Assembly (NCBI GenBank): GCA_943787675.1
Contig: CALSNK010000007.1
Location: 79,978 to 143,977 of the forward strand
Source of the DNA: an uncultured Pseudomonadales bacterium
GTDB taxonomy: Bacteria; Pseudomonadota; Gammaproteobacteria; Pseudomonadales; Porticoccaceae
Direction: 5' to 3'
Length of the DNA: 64,000 nt
The first letter of the stretch is position 1; each line of letters starts with the position of its first letter. This document shows, piece after piece, positions 45,214 to 55,280 of this stretch. A model generated the notes under the pieces. The model ran no database searches, had not been told where the DNA came from, and saw nothing but the letters and a program-made list of their open reading frames with translations. Both the position numbers and the translations under genes were made by a program.

Positions 45214-47032
45214 ATGAGTGATTTTATAATCCAGCTTGGAAGAGGGGTGTCTCCTGACAAAATTCAAAAATGCCTACAGAATAGGCCGCGGATGGCGCAC
45301 CGAGAAATACATTGCGTAGAGTATGAATGGGGGCAGGTCATACTTCAGGAGACGGCTGACGCTCAATATACGCCCTATAAGGATGATGGCTCTCTGGTTG
45401 GATGTGTCGGTCGGCCAAGGTTCCTGGGGGGCCGGCAAAGGGATAAAGTATTCTGCTCACGTCTCAACGATCAATGGCTGGGTCATAGCAGTCAAAACTC
45501 ATTGCTCGATAGCTTAACTGGCATGTTTGCGTTACTGAGAGTAACGCACGCCCAGATATCCATTATCCGAGACCACATGGGCACTCAGCCGGTTTACAGC
45601 GCCTATACTGCCGCTGGCGATCTGGTTGGCATAGGCACAGATGTTGAGACATTGGCGTTGATAGCTGGCCGTGATATGGACTTTGACGCGATCTCGTTGG
45701 GTGAGCTGTTGGTTCATAATAGTATTACTTTTCCATTCTCCAGCCGCCAAGGCATCCATGAGTTTGAGCCTGGTGCCTGCGTCAATATATCGTTTCATAA
45801 GGGCCAGCCCAATATTGAGGAGCAGGTTTATTGGACGCCCAAAGAACTGGCCACCCCACAGATTGGTCTTGTGGATGAGCTTGTAGACCGAATGCGGGAG
45901 ACGGGATCCGATATAGCGGCAAGCGCCGACGCTATAGGTGTGACCCTGAGCGGAGGTCTGGATTCAAGAGCGGTTCTGTCAGTTTTACCCAAGGATCAGG
46001 TTACCGCGATTACCTATGTTACCCATGAAAATTATGAAACAGACGTTGCCCAAGATGTGGCGCGTGCCTATGGATGCAACCATATTTTCGCTAGACGTTC
46101 AGGAGGACTATTTTCAAAGGCTCCTTCTTAGCAGTGGCCCAGAATTATTGGGTACAGAAAGACGTGCAATGATTCATGGTCTGTGTATTCCAGAGTCTGG
46201 CCTAGATGATCAATTTGATGTGATTTTAGGAGGACAGCTTAGTGATACCTATTTAAAAGATCATTACATGCCCAAATGGCAGCGTGAATTTTTCCGGCCC
46301 AAAGGAACCAAAGAGAGCCTTGGCGTAGTGTTAAGAAGATTGCTCAATATACCTCAGCCAATTCACCTCCCAGGCATTGGCAGTAATCTGGGCCGATACC
46401 GGCTGGAAAAGTATCTTAGCCCTGAGATCCGTCAACAGGTGCGATCTCGCAGAGCCAAAAGGCTCGAGACTGTAAGAGAACTTCGGCCACAGACTGCTGA
46501 AGAATGGGTTAAGTTTTGGCCAACGAGTCGCCAAGACGATCTCGCTCATATTATGGGTAATAGCAAATTATTCTCATTTGAGACCTTATTTTCGCATAGG
46601 TACATTATAGATTTTGCCACTAAGCTGTTACCTGAAGATCGTTATGCCGGTTCGATTGCCAGCCAAGCATTCTCAATTCTTTATGGAAAACTCGGCGATG
46701 TTCAAGATGCCAATACAGGTAGAAGGCCTGGCGACACGGCATTGAGTGGCGCCAAACCCGTTAAGAATGGCCCAGACAAATCTATTGATACCAAGCGTTG
46801 GAACAATGTGAGTGATAGTTGGTTTGATATGGTTGCGTTACAGAAATTTGCTCCTCAATGGCAGAGTCAAAGAGAGCGGTTAGTCCAGTCTTCGGCAATG
46901 GAAATACTTGACCCTATTATCGATCGGTCTGCACCACAGCTAATGCAAGCTTACGCTGAAGACTTAGGCCCCACATTCAATCAGATGTTCTTTCAGCTGG
47001 CGATGGCCATTGACGATAAACAACACAAATAA
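45214..47032 (+). pseudogene. Asparagine-synthase-like protein, one frameshift
   Basis: About 605 aa when the frame is mended. The N-terminal half is an Ntn-type glutaminase-like fold (GMFALLRVTHAQISIIRDHMG) but lacks the Cys2 nucleophile (it starts MSDFII), so it cannot use glutamine in the usual way. The C-terminal half has the PP-loop GVTLSGGLDSRAV. Reading breaks at 46099-46101; removing one T (CGTTCAG to CGTCAG) gives ARRQEDYFQRLLLSSGPE and a continuous protein. Such enzymes in EPS clusters may form an amide on a sugar acid. The acceptor is unknown. Confidence 0.8.
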
Positions 47033-47063
47033 CTATTTTCAAGGAAGAGGGAGTAATTAGTTT

Positions 47064-48013
47064 ATGGACCCGAGTCATTCATTAACATTTGGCCAGCGAT
47101 GTATTAATTTTGGCAAGCGCCAAATCAGAGATTTCAAACGACGACCAAAAACCAAGTATCAGCAGTCATTGATTGATCGCGGCTGGTATGACCTATCTGC
47201 GCGGTCTCAGCTGCCAATGATATTTATCGGGGGCTGTGGCCGCAGCGGCACAACATTATTACGCGAGATGCTAAACCGCCACCCAAATATTTTTTGTGGT
47301 CCAGAGACCTCAATGTTCGGATTGCCATTTTGGCCAAATAATATTTCAAAGATGTGGAATATTGAAGAGGGCGAAATATTCACACAGGTAAGTCAGGCAC
47401 CAAATTTAGCGGTGTTTGCAGAGCAATTCTACCTAGATCAAAGTAACAAGGCTGGCAAAAAAAGATCGGCTGACAAGACGCCAAATAATATTAGGGTGAT
47501 AGGTAAAATGCTGACATGGTTTCCTAATAGCCGATTTATTCATATTGTGCGCGATGGTCGAGATGTTGCTTGCTCACTGCGTCATCACCCCGAAACAAAA
47601 AAATCATCGACGGCAAGATCGTTCCTAGCCACATTAATCGGCCTATATCTGAATGTGCCGCTAGGTGGTTGAATGACACTAGCAGCGGTCTTGCCTATAG
47701 AAGTCACCCTCGTTATTGCGAGATTAAATATGAAGATTTGGTGCAGAGTTCTGTTCCCGTACTCAAGAAACTTTGTGAGTTCATTGACGAGGACTATACA
47801 GATGAGATGCTAGAGCCTAGTGCAATCGGACAGGATTCTATGGATATTGGTAGGCTGGTGAACAACCAAAATAGCAAAGACAAAGTATCGACTACTAGTA
47901 TGGGTCGCTGGTCACGGGATCTATCGTCGGACGAAAAAAGAGATTTCATGAATGTTGCTGGAGAGTTACTTATTACGATGGGCTATGTGGAAGATCACTC
48001 ATGGGCAAAGTAA
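47064..48013 (+). pseudogene. Sulfotransferase, one frameshift
   Basis: About 316 aa when mended. The 5' PAPS loop is FIGGCGRSGTTLLREML and the 3' region is FIHIVRDGRDVACSLR. At 47595-47602 a run of seven A should be eight: the mended stretch reads HHPETKKIIDGKIV. Both sides are intact. It would transfer sulfate to the EPS or another cell-surface glycan. It overlaps the next gene by 13 bases. Confidence 0.85.
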
Positions 48014-49143
48014 TAGAGCAGGGGTCTGTCCCCCAGAGGCAGTCTTTGGTTATTAACTGGGTTAATCCTAGGCCTGGTATGTCAGGTGGTGTTAAATCTA
48101 ATCGTCTTATTGCCGAGGCAATGGTCAGACGAGGGCATCAAGTAAACATACTGTATGTTGATGGGCCCGCCCCAGCACCTCCTTTTTGGCGTCTGAGGGG
48201 GTATTTGCGCTATTGGATAAATCGAAGTAAAACCTACAATAAACAAAAGCATCATTTTGAATCGAGTACCGCCAATTTAATGCCCGTACCTCATAAGCCG
48301 ATACTGGCTGAACATGCTCCAGATGCTGACGTCACAATCGCGACCTGGTGGGAAACCGCCCATTGGATTAGGGATTGGCCTGACTCAAAAGGTATCAAAG
48401 CCTACTTTATTCGTCACCATGAAATACATGGAAGAAGTCCGCAATTAGCCGCACAGACTTATCAGCTACCTTATAAAAAAATTGTTATCGCAAGATGGCT
48501 GAAGACCTTGATGAAGGAATCCTATGGTGATGCTGATGCAGTCCTTGTACCTAATGGGGTCGACTGGAATCAGTTTAATTATCAATCGCGCACAAAACAG
48601 TCTGTACCTACCATTGGTATGCTTTATGGAATCGTTGAATGGAAAGGCGCAGAGACTGCCTTTGAAGCGCTTCGTCTCGTACAAAAAAGGCTACCAAACC
48701 TAAGAGTAGTCTGTTTTGGCTCCCACCCTATTAGCCCAGACCACAGACCGCCGGCTAACTTTGACTATCATTATCGTCCAAGTCAAAAGCAGATCCCTGA
48801 GCTCTATCGGCAGACCGACTGCTGGTTAATGCCTTCGACATCGGAGGGTTTTGGTATGCCGGGTCTGGAAGCAGCGGCCTGCGGATGCCCAGTTGTAAGC
48901 ACCAGATGTGGTGGCCCTGAGGACTATGTTAAGGATGGTTACAACGGCTATCTTGTCGATGTGGGCGATGCTGAAGGAATGGCCGAGCGACTTATTCAAT
49001 TACTAAGTTTCGATGACGCTCGCTGGGCTGAAATAAGTGCTGCGAGCAGTCAATATGTGCAGAGGTTTGACTGGGATGTGTCTGCAGCCATACTGGAACA
49101 AGCCTTCTATTATTCGATTTCAGAAATGAGCCATCAAAGCTAG
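48001..49143 (+). CDS. Glycosyltransferase family 4
   Basis: 380 aa GT-B enzyme. It has PRPGMSGGVKSNRLIAEAM near the N-terminus, VPNGVDW, and the nucleotide-sugar site TSEGFGMPGLEAAACGCPVV near the C-terminus. Retaining transferase of the EPS cluster; sugar unknown. The ATG lies within the end of the sulfotransferase gene. Confidence 0.88.
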   Translation: MGKVIEQGSVPQRQSLVINWVNPRPGMSGGVKSNRLIAEAMVRRGHQVNILYVDGPAPAPPFWRLRGYLRYWINRSKTYNKQKHHFESSTANLMPVPHKPILAEHAPDADVTIATWWETAHWIRDWPDSKGIKAYFIRHHEIHGRSPQLAAQTYQLPYKKIVIARWLKTLMKESYGDADAVLVPNGVDWNQFNYQSRTKQSVPTIGMLYGIVEWKGAETAFEALRLVQKRLPNLRVVCFGSHPISPDHRPPANFDYHYRPSQKQIPELYRQTDCWLMPSTSEGFGMPGLEAAACGCPVVSTRCGGPEDYVKDGYNGYLVDVGDAEGMAERLIQLLSFDDARWAEISAASSQYVQRFDWDVSAAILEQAFYYSISEMSHQS

Positions 49144-49147
49144 CTAA

Positions 49148-49177
49148 ACTAATCAGTGATTAACATCACTGATTAGT
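49148..49177. terminator. Perfect 12-bp hairpin between convergent genes
   Basis: ACTAATCAGTGA and TCACTGATTAGT around a 6-base loop, in the 44-base gap between a + strand glycosyltransferase and a - strand oxygenase. It can serve both directions, though T-runs are absent. Confidence 0.7.
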
Positions 49178-49187
49178 AGGGTGCCGA

Positions 49188-50033
49188 CTATTTACCGACT
49201 AGTTTACGTCTGATTTTATTACCAATCTTAACCAAAATGGGTGGCGTAATACTCCTAAGAACCCGTTTACCAGTATCAACGATATTATGGGTGGCGCTTA
49301 CCGCGTTGGGGTCTGTCTCTCTAAAAAGCGTACTGTGGTCGCCAACCTTAGGATCTAATTCGGTATCGGGGCGACCGTTAGAATAGTAATAGAGGGCTAA
49401 TGACTTTCTACTCATGGCTTCAGGGCAATTTAACGGAATTGGATGGCCATGATAAGAGAAATCGGTAGTGGTAAATATGGCTAGGGTATTAAAGGTCGGC
49501 AGTATACGTTGACCGCATTCGGTCATAGCTGCATCCCATAGTTCAAAATGGCCGCCATATTTTTCATTCCACTCTTTATTGAGGTATATCAGGACGTTAA
49601 CTCTGCGATCAAGGCCTGTTAGCTTATGCTTGTTAAAGTCAGCATGAATTTTAAGTACCCCGCCCCTTTTTATTTCGTGCAGCCCGCCGCCAATAAAATA
49701 CGGGTCGCCAAGCAATTTCTCATCGATACCAGTAATAGACTGGATAAACTCTAAAAAAGGCGCTGAATTGAGAAAATGCATAAAGGCACGGGTTTGAGGC
49801 CCGAAAGATAACTCTCCTTTGCCTGCAAATTTTCGTTCATTGCTATTGTTAAACTCCATTGAGTCTTCACTCGCCAGGTCTGGAAACTCGTCAACAACCT
49901 GATCCAGTAGAGTCTCATTAAAGAAATTATCAAATTTAATAAATGGAAAAGGCACCCCATTGCCATAAACCTCTCGATTGTCAGCAGCTACCTTGGAAAG
50001 ATTAGAGTAATTGGGGGCGATAAAAGATTTCAC
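49188..50033 (-). CDS. 2-oxoglutarate/Fe(II)-dependent oxygenase
   Basis: About 281 aa. The iron ligands are seen in LKIHADFN (HxD) and SYHGHP (distal His), with Arg in SRKSLALYYY for 2-oxoglutarate. I use the GTG at 50033, which has GAGG 8 bases upstream and lies after the GMC stop; the in-frame ATG at 50078 would overlap the GMC gene by 35 bases. The substrate is unknown; hydroxylation of a sugar or lipid of the EPS is possible. Confidence 0.75.
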   Translation of the reverse strand: MKSFIAPNYSNLSKVAADNREVYGNGVPFPFIKFDNFFNETLLDQVVDEFPDLASEDSMEFNNSNERKFAGKGELSFGPQTRAFMHFLNSAPFLEFIQSITGIDEKLLGDPYFIGGGLHEIKRGGVLKIHADFNKHKLTGLDRRVNVLIYLNKEWNEKYGGHFELWDAAMTECGQRILPTFNTLAIFTTTDFSYHGHPIPLNCPEAMSRKSLALYYYSNGRPDTELDPKVGDHSTLFRETDPNAVSATHNIVDTGKRVLRSITPPILVKIGNKIRRKLVGK

Positions 50034-50043
50034 GCTTCTTACC

Positions 50044-51510
50044 TCAGGTTTTAACAGGAAATGTCGATTTTTTGACAAGGTGATCGACCATGCGCAGACA
50101 CAGTTGAATGATCGGCATAGTAGGATTACAGGCCCCGCCTGTGGAAAACACGCTACTACCGGCTATGTATAGATTGTCGAGACCATGCACCTTGCAGTTT
50201 TCGTCCACAACGCCATGTGCAGGCAATATTGACATCCGTGTTGTACCCATATGATGGGCATGCCTGCTAAATTTTATAGTATTCTCATCGCTTGCCTGAA
50301 TGACAAAATTTTCCAATTTAACATTACCTAACCCTGCCTTTTGGAAATCTTTGGCAAATTGTTGCCCGATGGTTTTGATTGTATTGCGATCATAGTCATT
50401 GAGCTGCCAGTCAAACTTAGCTCGCTGGAGTCCCATAGCATCTCTTTGGGCACTCAGCATTACACGGCTATGTAAATTCGGGGACTGTTCCATCAAGGTA
50501 CTAATATTACCCATGCCGGGGCATTTAAAGTCACTGAGATAGTCTATTTTTTCGCTTAATTCCATTTCGCATGCAAGGTTTTTAAAGAAGTTCTTAATAG
50601 CGCGTGTACGACCATAAGACTTAACTGTTTTGACAATACTTAACGTCACATTAGACTGGCCGATATCATAAGCATTTGAAAATTGCGCATCGGTATAAAA
50701 CTGCATCTGTGAAGATTGGTCTGGATTTTTATAGATGAAGGAGCCAAGAGATACATTTAGATGCTCCATAAAACATCGGCCAACCATGTCATGGCTATTT
50801 CCAAGGCCCTCTTTTATTTGCGATTTACAGTTTAATAGAAGTCTAGGATTTTCTATGCCACCCAATGCGAGGATAAATGTTTTAGCTTTGAATTGCGTTT
50901 GGCCACCATTGTAGTGGCGTACTAGAATTGATTGTACGGATATATGATGGCTGTCTAGACCTAAGTCAACGGCTGTTGCATTGTAAAAGCAGTGAATATT
51001 TGGATTATTTTTTATTTCGTCAATATATTTTTCTTTGAACCTAGTGGGGGGGCTCTGGGCTGATTTGTCCGGATAAAAGTGCCCATCAAATGTCGTAGTA
51101 CTTATAGGCTTAAACCCGCCGCTATCGTCAATGTCGATGATTTTCATTGCAGGTGCTAGATATTTATCCAACTCTGAATAGTCTATTGGCCAACCTGGAA
51201 GGCTGTTTACAGAGGGCCGATTAAAGTCGGAAGCGTCAAATGGTCGGCAGCGGCCAGACCAGTGATTGGAGGTGCCTCCAAAAAACCGTAGTCTCGTCAG
51301 TTTTGGCCATCCTTCATGGCCTACTGACTCGCATTCATAGAAGTCTTGAGACTCAGCTGTATAGTCTAAGCCACCGGCCTCAAGTATCAGTATTTGGAGC
51401 CCCTTATTGGCCAATTCCAATGCGAGAGTTATACCGGCAGGGCCTGTGCCAACTATACAGAGGTCATATTCTGCGGTGTGTGACTCCGTGGGATCGAATG
51501 GTAAAAGCAT
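50044..51510 (-). CDS. GMC-family FAD oxidoreductase
   Basis: 488 aa with the FAD motif DLCIVGTGPAGITLALELA and the C-terminal signature HHMGTTRMSILP, including the catalytic His, and AGSSVFSTGGACNPTMPI. It has no signal peptide of its own. GMC enzymes oxidise alcohols, sugars or cholesterol-like rings. Directly upstream is a 68-aa Tat-leader protein whose stop touches this ATG, as in sugar dehydrogenases with a small Tat-targeted subunit. Confidence 0.85.
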   Translation of the reverse strand: MLLPFDPTESHTAEYDLCIVGTGPAGITLALELANKGLQILILEAGGLDYTAESQDFYECESVGHEGWPKLTRLRFFGGTSNHWSGRCRPFDASDFNRPSVNSLPGWPIDYSELDKYLAPAMKIIDIDDSGGFKPISTTTFDGHFYPDKSAQSPPTRFKEKYIDEIKNNPNIHCFYNATAVDLGLDSHHISVQSILVRHYNGGQTQFKAKTFILALGGIENPRLLLNCKSQIKEGLGNSHDMVGRCFMEHLNVSLGSFIYKNPDQSSQMQFYTDAQFSNAYDIGQSNVTLSIVKTVKSYGRTRAIKNFFKNLACEMELSEKIDYLSDFKCPGMGNISTLMEQSPNLHSRVMLSAQRDAMGLQRAKFDWQLNDYDRNTIKTIGQQFAKDFQKAGLGNVKLENFVIQASDENTIKFSRHAHHMGTTRMSILPAHGVVDENCKVHGLDNLYIAGSSVFSTGGACNPTMPIIQLCLRMVDHLVKKSTFPVKT

Positions 51511-51717
51511 CTATCTTTGGGCACTTAGATGAAGGTCTTGTTTGGTAACCACCCATCCATTTATCGTATAAAAATCATCGCCAATATACTTAATCCTAGA
51601 CGTTGATTCGATATTGGAGGTTTTGGTTTGACTGGGGAGAAGCGCTGCTGCAGCACCACCGCAAAAATACTTAACAGCGAGCCGCCGAGAAATCGACTGT
51701 TGCATCATTATATCCAT
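51511..51717 (-). CDS. Small twin-arginine signal protein paired with the GMC oxidoreductase
   Basis: 68 aa. SRRLAVKYFCGGAAAALLP is a Tat signal, followed by about 40 residues ending INGWVVTKQDLHLSAQR. Its stop codon touches the GMC start, so the two are coupled. I know no close family; it may carry the GMC enzyme through the Tat pore, as small subunits do for sorbitol or fructose dehydrogenases. It faces a 250-base divergent gap in which I see no clear regulatory site beyond the AAGGAG of the next gene. Confidence 0.7.
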   Translation of the reverse strand: MDIMMQQSISRRLAVKYFCGGAAAALLPSQTKTSNIESTSRIKYIGDDFYTINGWVVTKQDLHLSAQR

Positions 51718-51967
51718 ATAATCATATCTACAGTTGAAGAGTAGTTAAGATACTTTGTGACTTCAAGTTTTCTTCCTGCTTTCTAAAGTCATCTAAGCCT
51801 GTTGCAAACAGCGGTAAATCAACCTAAATAATAGGGAGCAGTGTGACGTGGCGCATGCAATACAATGAAGTTTATGTAATGGATCACGCTATATTGACGT
51901 AGCTAGATAAGTCACAAAAATGATAGTTACCATAGAGCCAATTCAAACAATAAGGAGATAGATAGTT

Positions 51968-53938
51968 TTGAGCGCCTTAATAAATAAAAAGTATGTTTTA
52001 TTGCTCACATTGGTTCTCGCTGTTACTGCCTGTAAAAGTAGCCCACCACCCGATACTGGCGCACAAAACATATTGACTCCTGCATCCTCCTCAGATGGCA
52101 GTAATTCCGGCAGCGACAGCGACAGCGGTATTACACCTAACGCTGTCTCGGCTGAAGTTGAGCCACAAGAAGTCATTGTCAGCACAGCTGACAGGGAGAC
52201 GGCAGAATCTCAGCCCGTCTCTAACTATGGGGTTAAGTCCGGTGAATTTAACCTTTTACCTCGAGAAACTAATGGTTGGGACGAAAATGGTTGGTCAGTT
52301 CTCACCCCATCGGCCGACTCTAGATTAATTTATGTCAGCTCATCAGAGGGTAATGATGAAACGGGAGAGTTTTACGCTCCCCGTGATATTGATAATATTC
52401 AAGATCCGGGGCTACTAAAGCCATTCAAGTCTATTAAAGCCGCTATAAATCAAACCCGTAAAGGGTATCCCGATTGGATTTTGCTCCTCAGAGGTGATGA
52501 GTGGGAAATTGGTTTTAGGGCAGAATTAAAGGCCGGCCGGTCTATTGATGAACGAGCGGTTTTTACCTCCTACGGCAATAGCACTAAGCGACCTATGATT
52601 ACTAAGAGTGAAGGCCGGGAAATGTTAAGGATATGGTCAAATCGCAACTATATGGTAGTGAAGGGGATATCATTCCATGCATTGGGTAGAGACCCAGATT
52701 CGTCTTCATTTTTAGGTTGGGGTAATGTTGGAGACGTTGACGGCATACTTATCTATGGCCCTGAGAATACGGTTATGGGGTCGATTCTACTTGAAGACAA
52801 CCATTTCAACTATTTGAGCAAAGGTATCTCTATCGATGGCGATGCAGACCATGTCGATATAGTGATAAGACGAAATATCATAAGAAATTCTTACAGTGAA
52901 GACGGTCATGCACAGGGCATGGGTGCATCCTCTGCCTCAGTTTTGCTTGAAGAAAATGTTTTCGATCATAATGGCTGGTTAGTACAGCAGCGGGTTGAGG
53001 GGCAAGGCGAAAAATCTCAAGGGCAAGCCACAATATTCAATCACAATACTTACTTCCGACGGTCTGTTGACACAATTTTCCGCAATAATATCTTCCTAAG
53101 GCCATCCAGTATCCACAATAAGTGGACAGCTAATCCGGGTACTAGGGGCGTAGATGAAATAGTGTCACGGAATTTGGTTATAGAAAATAATCTATATGTT
53201 GGTGGAGAGATAGGGATTAGCGCGGGAGGCAATGACGATTATGATAATGGGCATCGTTGGGCTAACATCAAAATCCAAGACAATGTGATGTTAGCCATTG
53301 GTCGAGACAGGCCAACTAATCGGGACCTGGGTTGGTACATTGATGCTATTGATTGGGATGGCGGCACTATCTGCGGTAATTATCTTCTTAAGAATGATAA
53401 TCCCTTAGTACAGAACATCAATGGCATCAAACTCAATGGTCATAGCAGAGATGTCAATGTATCCAAAAACATTATCTACGATTTATTTATGACGGCTTCG
53501 AGTAATAATAATGGTGCCATAAGAATGAATTCCGACCCTAAGTCCAATATCAGAATTTTTGATAATAATATCCAGCTTGCCGGCAGTAAGATCCGCCCGG
53601 TGATCTCTGAAAATGTTGCGTCGACTGAATTTGATAATAACGTGTACTTTTCTGGTGCAGATCTTGATCAATGGTTTAGGGTTGATGGTAATAACAATTC
53701 CTTTGATAGCTGGCAAGACCTGTCTGGTGACATGGGCTCCTCCATTGAGCAACAGTATTTTTCTCAGCCAGAGCGGAGCTTCGAAAGCTATCTAAGTTCG
53801 ATCGGATTAGGTGCTAGTCTGGATGATTTCATAGAAGCAGTGAGTAGCCAGTCGGAGCACACATGGGACGAACGTTTTTCTGCTTTGACAATCAATCGCT
53901 ATATTAAACAAGGATATGGGAATACTACCTGCCTATAG
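51968..53938 (+). CDS. Lipoprotein with parallel beta-helix, possible polysaccharide lyase or epimerase
   Basis: 656 aa. A lipobox (VTAC) and an acidic/Ser linker precede a right-handed beta-helix from about residue 110, with repeated NNxF/N-type turns (HGLWN-like EDNHF, RRNIIRN, EENVFDH, IENNLYVG, DNVML). This resembles PbH1-type polysaccharide lyases or C5-epimerases, but no family-specific catalytic set could be recognised. Start is TTG 51968, with AAGGAGA about 9 bases upstream. Placement within an EPS cluster suggests it trims or modifies the polysaccharide. Confidence 0.7.
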   Translation: MSALINKKYVLLLTLVLAVTACKSSPPPDTGAQNILTPASSSDGSNSGSDSDSGITPNAVSAEVEPQEVIVSTADRETAESQPVSNYGVKSGEFNLLPRETNGWDENGWSVLTPSADSRLIYVSSSEGNDETGEFYAPRDIDNIQDPGLLKPFKSIKAAINQTRKGYPDWILLLRGDEWEIGFRAELKAGRSIDERAVFTSYGNSTKRPMITKSEGREMLRIWSNRNYMVVKGISFHALGRDPDSSSFLGWGNVGDVDGILIYGPENTVMGSILLEDNHFNYLSKGISIDGDADHVDIVIRRNIIRNSYSEDGHAQGMGASSASVLLEENVFDHNGWLVQQRVEGQGEKSQGQATIFNHNTYFRRSVDTIFRNNIFLRPSSIHNKWTANPGTRGVDEIVSRNLVIENNLYVGGEIGISAGGNDDYDNGHRWANIKIQDNVMLAIGRDRPTNRDLGWYIDAIDWDGGTICGNYLLKNDNPLVQNINGIKLNGHSRDVNVSKNIIYDLFMTASSNNNGAIRMNSDPKSNIRIFDNNIQLAGSKIRPVISENVASTEFDNNVYFSGADLDQWFRVDGNNNSFDSWQDLSGDMGSSIEQQYFSQPERSFESYLSSIGLGASLDDFIEAVSSQSEHTWDERFSALTINRYIKQGYGNTTCL

Positions 53939-53978
53939 ATAGTTGCTGGTTTCTTAAGCTGATATTAACGAGCCAGTA

Positions 53979-53999
53979 AAATATAGGCTATCATTTACT
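53979..53999. repeat. Direct repeat, left copy
   Basis: AAATATAGGCTATC followed by ATTTACT. A second copy, AAATATAGGCTATC plus TTTACT, lies at 57121-57140. They flank the block of a GT4, a GT2 and a sulfotransferase gene. Exact match of 14 bases, then one base apart. Confidence 0.45.
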
Positions 54000-54038
54000 G
54001 ACCGCTCCCAAATAAAATTGAGGGCGGTCTTTCTTTAT
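54000..54038 (+). terminator. Terminator after the beta-helix lipoprotein gene
   Basis: GACCGC and GCGGTC pair around an 18-base loop and are followed by TTTCTTTATT, about 60 bases after the stop. Confidence 0.6.
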
Positions 54039-54057
54039 TAATGAGAGCGTCAAAGGA

Positions 54058-55280
54058 ATGACCCGAAAATCTTCATTGAAGCCAAAACTATTAATGGTAA
54101 TGAATGGTCCCCCTTGGTCCGACTGGACTATGTCTGGAGTTAGTGCCGGCGTTTGTCGTGAACTGTCGTCTCGAAATTTTCTCTATGGTGCGGTTTCTCA
54201 TCGCTGTACTACTGCAAGACACTTTAAGGGGCCTAGCCGATTCTATAAGTTACAAGAGAGAATATCAGGCTTATTCGGCGTCACTAATCAAGATGCTTTA
54301 GGCGGCTGGAAGTCAGAGCAGAGTTCTGGTCTGGCTGAGATATTAGAGCAGGCGCCTAAGCATACTGCTGTTATTTATACCTATGTGAATCCCGAGTACG
54401 GAGAGCAAGAGCATTTGCGGAGATTCCGGTGGATAGGAATTTCAACAAAGGATGCAATCAAGCACGAATCCTATGGGCATGAAGGGGTCGATGCAGATGT
54501 AATGCATCAGAAGTTGCTCAAACAGCATAAAACCATACATCAATGTGAAGGGATATTTACTCACTCAAGTTATGGTGCAGACTCAATTGCCCGCGACTTC
54601 GGCTATCCCCGTGAAAAAATCTACCCAATAGGTGCGGGTGCTTCTGTTCAAATGAAGGGGTTTATGGATACCCGTATAGAGCGTTATTCGACAGCTAACC
54701 TTCTTTTTATTGGGCGCGATTGGAAACGTAAAGGTGGCCCGCTTGCCTATCAAGCCTTTTTGCTGCTAAGGCAAAAAATACCCCATGCGACTCTGACTAT
54801 TGTTGGCCCGACTGAGCAGCCAGTATTTGGGGATGGCGTTATCTTTGAGGGATTCCTGCGAAAGCACAAGTATTTCGAACGGCGTCGACTCACTAAGCTG
54901 TATAAGAACGCATCACTTTTTTGTACGCCGTCTGTCTGTGAAACCTGGGGCCTAGTATTTGTGGAGGCTGCAGCTTCAGGCTTACCTATTGTAGGGACTA
55001 ATGAGTGGGCGATGCCAGATATCGTTCTAAATGGAAAAACTGGAATACTCTGCGATGAAAGAACACCAGAGGTGCTCGCCAGCGCGATGGTTGAGATACT
55101 AGAGAATCCTGCTAAGGCAAAATCATGGGCGAGGCGGCTATTAAGCATGTTGATGAGGTGCTTGATTGGCCCAATGTTGCAGATCGTATTATTGCTGCTA
55201 TCTCGCCTGAGGCGCTAGAGGGTCGGCAGCCTACGTGGTTGCCTAACGATATTGAATGTCAGGTATGCAAAAAAAAATAG
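54058..55280 (+). pseudogene. Glycosyltransferase family 4, frameshift near the C-terminus
   Basis: About 407 aa when mended. The GT-B C-terminal half shows FIGRDWKRKGGPLAYQAF, then SVCETWGLVFVEAAASGLP. The frame breaks near 55122-55127; the other frame continues MGEAAIKHVDEVLDWPNV to a stop at 55280, which is the natural tail. The break lies at AAAATCATGG. It likely adds a sugar to the EPS unit. The last bases overlap the start of the following GT2 gene. Confidence 0.8.
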
